Source: Zhengitettix transpicula
Lineage: Eukaryota; Arthropoda; Insecta; Orthoptera; Tetrigidae
NCBI GenBank assembly: GCA_037074705.1
Contig: CM073596.1
Location: 51,860,001-51,924,000, forward strand
Direction: 5' to 3'
DNA length: 64,000 nt
Below the pieces are notes generated by a model. It was not told the origin of the DNA, ran no database searches, and saw nothing but the letters and a program-made list of their open reading frames with translations. Position 1 is the first letter of the stretch; each line of letters opens with the position of its first letter. A program made the translations under genes and the position numbers. Shown piece after piece: positions 34,441-45,405 of the stretch.

Positions 34441-34770
34441 GGTAGATCCCAATCCCTACCCGGAACGAACCAATTCTGAACGTCGAAATAATCACGTTTT
34501 TTTTTTCCTCTCCCCGCGTCCACTTTTTTTTTTCCAATTGAGTCCGTCGCTGACTCGGAAAAAAAAATTATATCGCAAGCAGCAGATGCGTGTTTGCTGA
34601 CCGGACACGTCTATGGGCTCTCCAGAAAGTGGGCGATAAACTTCTCCAAAAGGGCTGGAGTGGTCCTCCAGGCGCTCTGTTATCGACAGCGGGATGACTT
34701 TGCCTTCCAACTGACGGATGCTCCTCCTTCCCTCACCCCGGGGTCTATATTCGTCCTCGAGGGAATTCCA
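34441..34770. other. GC-elevated patch, no gene supported
   Basis: A 72-codon minus-strand frame covers the patch; no domain seen. The segment TCGACAGCGGGATGACTTTG lies in an otherwise plain block. Confidence 0.25.
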
Positions 34771-35090
34771 TAGATCGGCTTAGAAAGTTAAAGTGATAAA
34801 CACTAAAAAAAAAACTTTACTAGCTGATTTTTCCCTTGCCCGATAAAATCTCTCAGAAATAAGGAATAAGTTGATAACTAACCACTTATCATCCCGTTGC
34901 GTCGAAATAAACCTGCCAATGTGTCATAAAATATTTTAATTGTCAATATATGAAAACCGAAACAAACAAAAAGTCCACAGTATCACAGAAATAATTTAAT
35001 TAATTATTTCTTCTACATCGAAATTAAATAAATCTGTCTCTTTCGGTCTATTTATGGAAACAATAACAATATGAGTTGCATTCAAGTATA
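34771..35090. other. AT-rich non-coding, nothing seen
   Basis: No supported feature. Confidence 0.5.
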
Positions 35091-35568
35091 CGAAGGGGCT
35101 ACCTTTGGGTATGCCTTTTCCTCTCCGTTTTTGAACTAAGGTTCCCACAAGCCGAGGCACCTCGGCCTGTTTTGAGAGGTGTATGTTCCGGGGACGCAGA
35201 CTTGGGCATACGGTAAGAGTTGTTCTCTGTTCCCATTGGAATAGTCGTCCAGCTGCCTCCTAAACTGGTCGAGGCACGGAAAAGCGAATGCTGCGTCCCC
35301 ACAGCAAAATCCTCTCCCGCTATCGGAAAGGCGTGGGACACGTACCCAATGCCCGACCTACCCAATGCAGGTTTTTCTAAGGTTTTCCCTGCAATTCTTT
35401 AGGCGAATGCCGGGTAAGATCCTTAAAATATAGCCCGGGGGCCCTAGTTAACCCTTGGCTACCTTTCTCTACCATTCCGCATCACCCCTTTCATATCCCT
35501 TCCTATGCTATTAAAGGGGAGTTGCCCAACGTGGATTACCCTCATGTATCCTGTTGCCCCCAAAAAAA
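35091..35568 (+). mobile_element. E-family A-tailed element, full-length copy
   Basis: Same start CGAAGGGGCTACCTTTGG and same end CCTGTTGCCCCC-AAAAAAA as the copy at 5880-6359. It keeps the ~60-codon tail-directed frame (35220-35402, ending FSKVFPAIL) in spite of many substitutions, and an opposite-strand frame 35099-35365 reading SHAFPIAGEDFAVGTQ. No clear target duplication is visible. Confidence 0.85.
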
Positions 35569-35605
35569 CAACTAACAAACTGCACTAATAATATAATGGA
35601 ATCCG

Positions 35606-35684
35606 GCCCTTTGCCCGATGCACATTTTCCCGACAAAAATATCCCGATTGACATTTTTCGGACAGGTCATTTTTCCCGAAAGCT
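35606..35684 (+). repeat. Short degenerate repeat of a CATTTTTCCCGA motif
   Basis: Three related pieces (CACATTTTCCCGAC, GACATTTTTCGGAC, GTCATTTTTCCCGA) follow each other at irregular spacing of about 16-30 bp. Confidence 0.4.
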
Positions 35685-35699
35685 GAGGTTTTACGAAAT

Positions 35700-36010
35700 A
35701 AAGCATAATATTAATATGTCAGGTAAATTAAATTATACATTAATGCATGGAACAATTTCAACCAAACTTCGTACACGTATCACTTAAGATCCTGGAATTA
35801 AGATAACTCTAGCACCTCTATGGGTAGGGGTTGAAGGAGGTGGCATTTGGAAAATATAAAATATGTGATATTTGCCCGTATTGGAGCCAAATAAATAGTT
35901 TATGCGATCGTAAAGATACATAGTCTCACTCTCGATTACTGTCGCAAGAGGACAGGTATGAGATAGGGTGAAAGGGGGCTGACCAAAAATTGAGATAACT
36001 TCTAAGATTG
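35700..36010 (+). mobile_element. Diverged internal Helitron-like fragment
   Basis: ATTTCAACCAAACTTCGTACACG, the following GGAATTAAGATAAC-GGGTAGGGGTTGAAGG layout and ATATTTGCCCGTATTGGAGCC correspond in order to 16020-16170 of the most complete copy. Ends are not preserved. Confidence 0.4.
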
Positions 36011-36200
36011 AAGAGACCCTAATGCCCGTATTTAAAACACAAGTTCATGGATTAGTAATTCGGCAATATTTCCCACTGAGTTGTAACATAAACAGAACAG
36101 AACAGTGGACTGTTTATAGGTTTTGGCTTTATCTAATAAATTTCCTCATCCGGCGCAGAAAAAATATTTATTTATCAACGTCTTTATGGAATATTAATTT

Positions 36201-36680
36201 CACACTGTAGCGATTTTTCTGCCATGTCTGGACCTCATTCTACAGTCTCCCTGAATGTATTCGTGACGATTAATCTCCATTGCTAATCGCATCGAATGAA
36301 GGGCGCCGTGACCTTGCACCGCTTGGCCAGTCTCATACCTGGCTGCAGTAAGTGCGCTGTAATCTTTGTGAGCCGTACTGTAGATAATTTTCCCGGGGGG
36401 TTGGGGAGGGGGTGGATCGCCCTGGCGACAGTCACGGCGGGATATGGGGTTGTTGCTGCTGTCGGGATATCGACTTCCGTGTCCTCGGCTTCTCCCCTGT
36501 CGTAGTTTTCCCGAGCCATGGAAACTGAATAACAACACCCTCCCACGCACGCATGCACGTGCACGGTGCCACGGTGGAAACTGTAGCCTGGGACTGGACA
36601 TAGTCGCTGAGGTGAGAGAACACCAATCCCCTCAAATCAGAGTATACTGTCATTATACAGTAAAAACATCGACATAACAG
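36201..36680. other. GC-rich non-coding island, candidate regulatory DNA
   Basis: Open frames overlap on both strands (133 and 93 codons minus, 77 and 69 plus), typical of GC-rich non-coding DNA. At 36268-36275 GATTAATC is a palindromic pair of K50-homeodomain (TAATC) half-sites, and TAATC recurs at 36283. No coding frame is preferred. Confidence 0.3.
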
Positions 36681-36980
36681 GGCGAAAATAATACAAAATT
36701 ACAACTATTTTTTCCGTCGGTTCTTGAATGAAAAAAAACCAGCGTACTTCATATTTGATTCACAGACAAAAAATAGATTCATTATAATACCCGAAATTAA
36801 AACAAACATGCTAAAAAAATTTCATGCATATAATAAAATGATTAAGAAGGAAAAATAACGCCCTAATCCTGTAAATCATATGAAATAATTTCTTCCTGTT
36901 GTTTATTTAAATCATAGTATAATAATAATTTTCGTCCGTACAGTTGAGGGCAATATAGACGACTAGAAAAACTATTATCT
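36681..36980. other. AT-rich non-coding, nothing seen
   Basis: No supported feature. Confidence 0.5.
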
Positions 36981-37001
36981 TCTAATAAATAAATTAGAAT
37001 A

Positions 37002-37038
<37 letters not shown>

Positions 37039-37304
37039 CCCGAATACAAATCTACACGCGTGGACAAAATTCGACCAAAATTAGTTTGCATGTTCATTTA
37101 GTACCGGAAACAAACACTGTGGAGGTAAGACACAGCTAATAACCTCAAAGGAGTTAGTGTATAATTTCACCGTTAGTGGAGGGGATGGAGGAGGGGCGTT
37201 GCACAAAAATAACGCAAAAACAACTGATATTAGAGTCCAATTCGTGGTTATGGATGTCGCTGAGTTTAATTATGACAAACGTGGCAACGCCGGGCACCCA
37301 GATA
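36981..37304 (+). mobile_element. Short Helitron-like element with internal (TG)n
   Basis: Begins TCTAATAAATAAATTAGAAT like the copy at 4033 and ends GGCAACGCCGGGCACCCAG then ATAT, a mutated CTAG. At ~324 bp it is an internally deleted version: the middle of the longer copy is missing. The 60-codon open frame inside is a repeat shadow. Confidence 0.65.
37004..37034. repeat. (TG)15 microsatellite
   Basis: Uninterrupted TG tract within the 5' part of the Helitron-like element, where the related copy has only AGAGTGTTTGTATG. Confidence 0.9.
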
Positions 37305-37740
37305 TTTTTAATAAAATACTATAAATTTCCCGAGAGTCATAAAAACTATTTATTGTGACTTTTAATTTTTAAGTAAAATATTCTATCTATTGGCCAATTT
37401 TCAGTAAATTAAATTTAATACCAGTCCGAAATAGTTACAAATTTTAATAAATAAAAATAGTGGTTAATTAAATATTCTGTAAATATATTTATTAATATAA
37501 TATCTAAGTTATGATTTCCAACTGTTGTTGGGGATTTATTTATCAGTTATTAAGACAAATTTAAAACTGGTGGAAAAAAAATGGCGACATGTAAGAAAGA
37601 ACAGTTAACGATAAAACATGGCGTATAAATTAAAAGTCCAGCCGTATAATTCCACCGTTAAGTAAATAACACGGTTAAACAAATATATGTGTAATTCTAG
37701 GTTTACAAATTAAAATATAGACCAAGAGAAGAAATTATAA
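37305..37740. other. AT-rich non-coding, nothing seen
   Basis: No supported feature. Confidence 0.5.
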
Positions 37741-38270
37741 ATGCGGACCGTTTATTCTGTTCCTATTTCCGTCGTCCGCTGAACGTTCTAGCAGGGGTTC
37801 GCGTGGTGAATTGTATCATTCCGCTGGAAATAACCCGTACGACTTAATCATAACAATTTCCCCCTCCCCCGTCCCACCCATGAGCGAGCGGGATATTTCA
37901 GACAGACATGTAAAAGAAAAGCACACAAAGTTTAATTACATTTTGGCTTGTTTTCTCTATCAACAAGCAAGTATTCACGAGTTTCCCCCCGTCCATATTT
38001 ACCCCCCCCCCCCGCCCCCTTTTCCGTCTGGTTTCCGTTCCGCGGTGGACTTAGAACGAGAACGTACGACCCCCGTGATAAAGCTATCAGCATTCAGACA
38101 GGCAGGTATGTTTTGTTTTCGTGTCGTAAAACGATTTCATTATGAAGATGTTAATGATACACAACACGAAACTCCAATGGAGGAGGGTGGGAAAAAACGG
38201 TCGAGGTAATCACATTTCCATATAAAGTAACGTCTCTACGCGGCCGTTATTAAGCGTAGTTTTCAATGCC
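37741..38270. other. GC-elevated patch with poly-C; open frame not accepted
   Basis: C12 at 38002-38013 continues with GCCCCC. A 132-codon plus frame (37811-38209) runs through the poly-C (giving a P-run) and has no domain; a second frame is open over the same bases. I treat the patch as non-coding. Confidence 0.25.
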
Positions 38271-38735
38271 AATTTTTTTTTAGATATTAAAATCTATTCT
38301 ATCAGATGATATATAGTGTAATATAAAAGCAAAGGATTCTGAGCGTGCGGCGTCGATAAAAGTAGGAGAGTAAAGTTTCATGGTGACTGGAATAAATAAT
38401 TCAAAAAAAGAAAATAGTGCAATATCAATAAAGTTGTTTATTATATTTATGTAGCTTCGGACTCCGCGAGTCATCAAACACTTAATTCTGAAGCATTACA
38501 TACACATATACGGTACAATCATATTTAGTAAAATTGCAGAGTTTATTCAATTGTTTTAATTAGAAAATAACAATGTTTTGTTAATTTATGCTTCTATCTC
38601 TCTGGTAACCTATTGTATAATATGTGTTAAAAAAATTAGGACAGCTATAGGAAAATACTGATTGATTTTTATTAAATACACATTAGCAAATCCCCAACTA
38701 TAAGTAATATATTTAAATTTCACAGAGACAGTGGG
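38271..38735. other. AT-rich non-coding, nothing seen
   Basis: No supported feature. Confidence 0.5.
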
Positions 38736-39060
38736 GAGGTAGACGTAAAACATGCCCGACGCAGGGAAGCCGATCGCTTCGGGAAAACAACAATGGCGGT
38801 GTTTGTTCCCCTCCGGTTGTGATCCCCGGCAGCTTTTAATGCAAATTTAGCGTCCACTTTGCTCTTCCCCCACCCACATTCCTCAATCTCTGCCGCTGTG
38901 TTCTGTATTTAGACGGTGGAACACTGATAAGACCTGACCGTCGCGTCGGCCACGTGTCGTGGGACGTTGACGGAGATGGATGCAGTAGCTTATCGGTCAG
39001 AGTGTGCGCTCGCACACACACACACGCAGTGAGGACGCCCTCCAGCAAACCACTCATCAT
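38736..39060. promoter_or_regulatory. GC-elevated island with an octamer motif
   Basis: The POU-factor octamer ATGCAAAT is perfect at 38839-38846, within AGCTTTTAATGCAAATTTAG. The surrounding ~300 bp is GC-elevated and non-coding by appearance; a 129-codon minus frame spans low-complexity sequence. A short CA run lies at 39013-39025. Function inferred. Confidence 0.3.
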
Positions 39061-40139
39061 GATAAATAAAAAAAAATCCTTCCTCCAACCCACCCCACCC
39101 TTTCCAAAATAAAAAAAAACCTCAGTATGCAAAATATTAATTAGCGACGCTCTTTTTTTTCTAGCTTTGGGGCGATCCCCCGAAAAAAAACAATATAACG
39201 GAGATGGGAACTGCTGCGTAAACAAAAACTTTCATAATGTAAACTCTATAAAAATGTAACGTTGCAAACACGAGGACGAAGTATTTATAACAAATTGCTC
39301 GTTGCTAACTCGTAAACACACAAAGTAAATGCTTTTGTTACTCGAATTACAAAATAGCAGACAGTCTCAGCGAACAACCGAAGAAGTTCTACAGGAATAA
39401 ATTTGTAAACAAATATTATATTGATTATTTTGAAACGCTTTGAAGAAATACCCCAACGTAAAGTCCCTCTGCAACTTTTATTAATTTATTTGCTACTCAT
39501 TTCAAGGAAATAAATCAATTCTCTCCATTCTTTTTTATAAATAAATATACTTTTCAAGTATGGAAATAAACAAGTACTAAATTAGACAAATATTTTTCTG
39601 ATAAAATGTCAATTGCAGTTATTTGTAATTTTAATTTGTTCTTATATTAACCCTATTTTCTCTGCTTTTATTTATCTCAAATAAAATACGGTAATTTCTG
39701 ATTTATGTCATAATGTTAATTAGATGCAATAAGTGAAAAAATAATAAATTTGAACTCCTCCATTATTTATTTAAGATAATGAACAAAATATTATTAATTA
39801 AAAGAAAAATGGAAAAACACCAGTTTATCAATCAGAATTTTTTTTAAAATATTTAGATAATTTTTTTAAAAAAACTGTCAGTATGTTTCATCTAAAATAT
39901 TTAGGGATGAAACGACGTCTCTTATTTATGTTGTTTTAAATTAAAAAAATAAATTACTGTTTAATAGGCTGATAATTTGAAGAAGGCATATAAATATAAC
40001 TGTTAAACGTTCACTTGTTATGTGCGCCAAGTGTTTTGTATTACAATACCAATATATTTTCAAATTAATTAAAATCCAGAGAGACAGACACTTGCTGTGA
40101 TGTGAATATATTAACACTTTTGACTGAAACGGAGATTGC
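39061..40139. other. AT-rich non-coding stretch
   Basis: Nothing recognised. Confidence 0.5.
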
Positions 40140-40400
40140 AATTTAACGTTTCGAAATGGACCCTTCAAGCTTTGTGGAAGGCTTGAAAGCGAGGGGGGAT
40201 TGACCAAGGACGAGTCCCAGAGGAATGTAGTAGCAATAAAAAGAGAGTACACACACGTGAAGTCCTTTGAAGGACGTCGCGTGCCTCTCAACAACTCGGA
40301 AGATCCGCGAAATTGAGTGAGACAAGAACGCCGAAATTGTTTCCTGTCGCTCGTTGTACAAGTCAATATCTCCAGAAGAGGAGGTTCTGTTTCACTCACT
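40140..40400. other. GC-elevated patch, no gene accepted
   Basis: A 152-codon minus frame (39941-40399) starts here and runs on into AT-rich DNA; a 72-codon frame is open in another minus frame. No domain or bias supports either. On the minus strand CTTGAAGGGTCCATTTCG followed by AAACG near 40148 weakly resembles the Penelope tail motif. Confidence 0.25.
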
Positions 40401-40599
40401 GAATATACGTGAGAAAGAAATTTTTACCTTTTGGCACTGCAAAGGAAAAAAAGGAAAAAAAAGTTTGATTAAGGAACTCATATATCACAACTAACCAGTT
40501 TCTGGCGAACTCTTCAACATTTACATTGATGAGAGAGGAAAAGTAAAGTTAAGAGACGCAGAAGGACAATTTCAAGAAGAAATTCATCAAATTAAAACG

Positions 40600-41370
40600 C
40601 AAGCCTTATCAAACAAATATAAAAATATTTTATATATCCTAATTGAAGTCAGAAAAACCTTTAAGGCTGGAAATACGAAATAGAAGTGTTTTTACGACTT
40701 ATATATTTTACAAAATAAAGAAAGCCATATTTATCCCAACAGAAAGGAAAAAACGTTTTGGCTGAAAATATGAAGTATAAATATTTTTCTGACTCATAAA
40801 TTAAAAGTCGTACCATTACAAATAAATCAAATAAAAACTTATGATTATTGAAGAGAGAAAAACATTTCTCTTGGAAATAGATAAACAGTCGTTTTCCGGT
40901 TCCAAATTAAAAGTAAGTGCTTTTATATTAATTTAAAAATTATTATTTATACCAATTGAAAAAAAAAACGTTTCAGCTGGAAATACAAATTTTAACATTT
41001 TTTTCTAAATGATAAATTGAAAGAAAGGTCTTTTCAAATAACTAAATCAATAGAGTCCCATTTACTCTACTTGAAAAATAAAACGTTACGGGTGGAAATA
41101 TAAAATTATACTGCATTTTCTAACTCAAATTAAAATTCAGATTATTTTGAATAAATAAATAAAGTCCTATTTACACAAATTTAAAACAGTGACGTTGCCG
41201 CTGGAAATACAAAATTTTATTTTTTTCCTTACGTAAAAATTGTTTTAATTAAACATTTAGAAAAACCAGGAAAACGGTGCGGAATATTAATTGTAAATTC
41301 TCTGCAGTGGCTAAATTTAATAGCTTGAAAATTCCGTGTTTGTTGGAAATTAAAATAGATATGAAACTGG
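40600..41370 (+). repeat. Decayed tandem array, ~110 bp period
   Basis: The anchor GCTGGAAATACAAAATT recurs at about 40669, 40764, 40873, 40979, 41093, 41203 and 41344 (spacings 95, 109, 106, 114, 110, 141). It is usually preceded by AAAAAACGTTT and followed by TTTTTTCTAACTCATAAATT. Units are diverged by substitutions and indels. I see no RT box in it; origin unknown. Confidence 0.65.
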
Positions 41371-42640
41371 AGATTCCTTATTACATATTAAATTTTCTAA
41401 TTTAATTTTTACCATTCTTTTACGTTTAATACATCATTCTACACATTTAATAAATGTCAATTGTTTGTCATTCATATCATAACTTATAAATGTAGCGGAT
41501 TAAAATTTTTCCCTTACAATAATAATATTTCTTGTTCTATCTGTATCGAATAAGCACCATTATTCTCTGCTAAACGTGTTTTTATGTGAAAAATAAAGCG
41601 GCTTACCATATAATTTGTGACCAATTTTACGACGTGAAATAAGAGGTTCTGATACCAAAAAACGAAAGGTTTTTCATTTATTATATTTAGTGATAATTCT
41701 TAAGCGTTAACAATACATTGATAATACTCTATCGGGGAAAGTAATAAAAAAAATTGAAATGGATACAACGCAATGTGCATTATAGAACATCTTAAATGTT
41801 TTAAATTTGACAATATGATAAAAGTATTGGTAAAGGGTCATTATCTCTACGTCATTTAACAATTCAGGAGACGAACCGTCCAAGTACGCACAAGGTGGAG
41901 TTTTCTGTAATACAAGAAACGTGAAAAAAGTAATAATAATTCATTTCTTCAAACTGTATACAGACTACCTTGTTCTTCCTTCCGCAACCTTTCTTTCTAT
42001 CCCTTCCTATGATATATACAGTGTGGAATTACCCTACAGTAGCTTGACGTCTTGTATAAAAATTTGTTATTATTTATTTCAACTACATAACGTTAAAACA
42101 GCCTTTTTTAAGCCTATAAAAATATATGAAGAAGAAAAGAAACCACATTTCTTAACTGGCGTCAACGTCGTTGATAAAACCCTTTTGGATCTGTATAATT
42201 TTCTGTATAAATTCCTCACATTGCAACGACTCTTACAGTGTTGTATTTTGTAGGTTCCTCAAAGTCACAATAATAATAGTCCCATGTTTAAAATAGTTAA
42301 ATCGACGTGTTTCGTAGTAACGTAGCAGCGGGCTATGTGCAGACAGCCCCTTTATGATAGACTACCCGTTGCACTTTGTCGCACGATTAGTTGCCTCAAC
42401 CACAGGCGTATTCCCTTCTTATAATTCAAGTTAGATTAAACAATTATGAGCTGTATAAAATAACAATAAAACGAAAATTTTTCAAATTTACTTGTCTACT
42501 CTTTCAGTTATATTTGTGAATTATTGGAATTATATATTTTTCTAAATATAGTTTCACATACAAGTTAATCTACATTTAAATAAATTAAACCGTCTGTATA
42601 TTTGTGAGAGATGAATTAATACTAATAAAATGATTAATAT
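41371..42640. other. AT-rich non-coding stretch
   Basis: A 110-codon plus frame (41921-42253) has no recognisable feature and is not called. 42300-42420 is slightly GC-elevated. Confidence 0.4.
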
Positions 42641-43000
42641 TAGCGAGGAAAAATATTTGCGGCGACGACGGCGGTCCAACCATCTTTGACGCTATCGAAT
42701 TTGGCTCTCCGATGCGACGTTTGAGTACGATCTCCGCTTTTACTGCGTTTGAAAAAGTTATTAGATTTCTGGAAGAGATAAATCAAACATTCGCTTGTGT
42801 AAATTTGACAAAGGGGCCACTTAACCCTTTTTTATGGAGGAGGAGGCGTCGTCCCAGTGCGTTATCGTAAGACGAGTCAACAACTTATGTTATATCTGAA
42901 AGGAAAAAGTTGCCCGTGATATACCAATATTTGAACTTCGAAATTAAGGTTCAATGAATGAGAAAAATGATTCACGGCGGCTGAGCAGATAAGACGAGTC
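42641..43000. other. Small GC-elevated patch
   Basis: Contains GGCGACGACGGCGGTCC and a run of mixed composition without a usable open frame. Function unknown. Confidence 0.25.
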
Positions 43001-44135
43001 AAAGCATCGGTCGGCAAAATATACACAACTACGGAAAATAACCTAGAGATACAAAAAAAGTCATTACGTTCTGTCAACTACGAATCGGAGAATACAAAGT
43101 TTTAATTCACTGGAGTCTTAACCATAAATATGATGCCAATAATAAACAATTAAATCGAAAAACTAGACAACTGTTGACATCCTGTAAGTAGATCCAAGAA
43201 GTAACAAACAATATTAAATGACAAAAATCTGTTTTTATTACATGAAAAAATAAGTTTTAAATTTTAGTATTGACCTCTATGTTTCATCATATTGAAAAGA
43301 ACTAATTTATCAATTATCAAAACATGTAATTTTATCCTTTAGAATGTAAAAAAATATATGTGGGGTTCTTTTAAAATGTAAATGGTTCAGAAAATTTTTT
43401 ATTTGGATAGGTGAATATGAAAATTTGCAAAAAGCTCTACAAAATTCAAAATTACCAATTTTGGAAATTGTTCAATTAGCGATTCCTTTCAATTTTATGA
43501 CTGAAAACATTTGGATCAATACTCAAATTAACAAATCATCATTCATCAGCCTTTTTCAACATAAATTTTATTTTCTTGAAAAATTAGTTTTCAATTAATA
43601 TATAAATGTTTCTCGTGTACTTTGAACGTCTTAATGGTCGATGAGTGCTGATGAATACTGCCATGGATTCTAAAAGGAAAAACGGCGGAACCTATGGTGT
43701 ACATTCCAGTGGGATCTTACCTATGTTTCGTGCTATTAATTTTATTTATCCGCTAATAATAATATTTTTGGGCCACTGTCCACATTCAAATTGTATTTTT
43801 TCATGATGTGGTTCAGGATACGAGTTCTTGCTTGTGTTAGTCATGAGTGTAAAAATCAAGTGCTTTAGATGTAATGACTACACAAATAAGTTGTGAATAT
43901 TCTAAAGACATATTTTGGTTTATAGCCACTCAAAATATAAGTATTTTATCAGTACACAATAGTCGTTCTTTGCTTAAAATGGTTTCAAACAAAGAATATC
44001 TTCGTTGTTTTTGTCTCAAAGTTCCGAAAAATCTCTTACCGTGGCACCACTTCGTAGAAATTTACCAGACTTGTATTTCTGAAGGACGAGAAGTGTAAAG
44101 CTGCTGGAGTTGTCTCTCCCCCCAGACGGAGAAGT
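43001..44135. other. AT-rich non-coding stretch
   Basis: A 74-codon plus frame at 43874-44098 has no support. Nothing else seen. Confidence 0.4.
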
Positions 44136-44570
44136 CGTCACACTTTCATCGACGATGACACAGAACTTTTGTGATTAACAGCTAGGTTTGCGAAGGCCGT
44201 AACAATTACATTGGCGAGGGAGGTGTGGCGGCGCTGAGGGAGCTTTAGTGGCGGATAATCCACTTTGCGCTGCAGAGAGACAGCAACTGAATGGAGCCGT
44301 AGCCAACGCCGCCGCATCTCCTTGTTTACTCTGCGCCTCGGAGGCTCGCTAATTGAATGCGACCAATGGCAGCGTTCATTGTGTTCTGTGACAACAGACG
44401 CCGCTGCAGATTCTGCACACAATCTCGCACAATCCCAGGATCGATGCCCCGCTCCTTGCACCTCACTGGGCCGATGCATTGGCTGACTTACAGTCGTCGA
44501 GATGGGTTAACAAGTTGGCCTTCGGAAGTTTACAATTACCAGTACCATAGTCCTGTAATTATATTTTGCA
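44136..44570. promoter_or_regulatory. GC-rich island with clustered factor motifs
   Basis: Sharp GC rise in AT-rich surroundings. Motifs include GGATAATCC at 44253-44261 (K50-homeodomain TAATCC), TGTTTAC at 44333-44339 (forkhead), CTAATTGA at 44349-44356 and CCAAT at 44363-44367. Three overlapping open frames (113 codons minus; 73 and 73 plus) argue against coding. Enhancer role is inferred from motif density only. Confidence 0.35.
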
Positions 44571-44865
44571 GAATCTAAAGAAAGGAATCAATTTACTTCA
44601 ACTTCACTCGTTCTAATATATAGGTAGCTCGGCGTCCAGAATTAGTCAAAGCCCGGTTGTGCTGTCTCTAGAGCTTACAGACGGTTCCATGGCTAAAAAT
44701 TATCTTGATATTAATAACCGAATAAGTCAGAATAAAATATTTAATAAATCAATTACAAAGAACAATTGTTCTTGTTATGAAAAAGAAATTCTTCCCGTGG
44801 TCACAAGAGTGGATAATTTTGTATCTAACGGTGTTTTTAGGAACAAAATAGGGTGATAAAGGTGA
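44571..44865. other. Non-coding spacer
   Basis: A 65-codon plus frame without support; nothing else. Confidence 0.4.
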
Positions 44866-45405
44866 TTTTTTTGGGGGGGTTAACAGGATATGTATAGGGT
44901 AATCCACATATCCTCATAGTGGCAACTTCCCTCTTATAGCATAGGAAAGGGATTTGAAAGGGGGGATGCGGAAGGGTAGAGGAAGGTAGACAAGGGTTAA
45001 CTAGGGCCCCCGGGCTATATTTTAAGGATCCTACCTGGCATTCGCCTAAAGAAATGCAGGTAAAACCCTAAAAAAAACCTGCATCAGGTAGGTCGGGCAT
45101 TGGGTACTTGTCCCACGCCCTTCCGATAACGGGAGAGGAGTTTGCTGTGGGGACGCAGCATGGGATGCGGAAGGGTAGAGGAAGGTAGCCAAGGGTTAAC
45201 TAGGGCCCCCGGGCTATATTTTAAGGATCCTACCTGGCATTCGCCTAAAGAAATGCAGGGAAAACCCTAAAAAAAACCTGCATCAGGTAGGTCGGGCATT
45301 GGGTACTTGTCCCACGCCCTTCCGATAACGGGAGAGGAGTTTGCTGTGGGGACGCAGCATTCCCTTCTCCGTGCCTCGACGAGTTTAGGAGGCAGCTGGC
45401 CGACT
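44866..45405 (-). mobile_element. E-family element, minus copy with internal tandem duplication
   Basis: The A tail (T-run 44866-44872 on plus) is followed by the reversed body. The block from GGGATGCGGAAGGG to GGACGCAGCAT occurs twice in direct order (44963-45161 and 45162-45360, period 199 bp) with only a few differences. After the second block the element continues to GGCAGCTGGCCGACTTA and breaks off, so the 5' part is missing. The tail-directed open frame is disrupted by an extra base in a T-run. Confidence 0.8.

Noticed and set aside
36200..36601. 133-codon minus-strand open frame
   Set aside because: Lies in a GC-rich island where several frames on both strands are open at once; no domain and no splice context.
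37811..38209. 132-codon plus-strand frame with a proline run
   Set aside because: The proline run is the C12 microsatellite; a second frame is open over the same bases.
39941..40399. 152-codon minus-strand open frame
   Set aside because: Runs from a GC-elevated patch into AT-rich DNA with a change of composition inside; no domain, and another frame is open over the same bases.
40600..41370. Idea that the ~110 bp array is RT-derived
   Set aside because: No box-like peptide recurs in register.
41921..42253. 110-codon plus-strand frame
   Set aside because: AT-rich, aromatic-rich peptide of the kind produced by translating AT-rich DNA; no domain.
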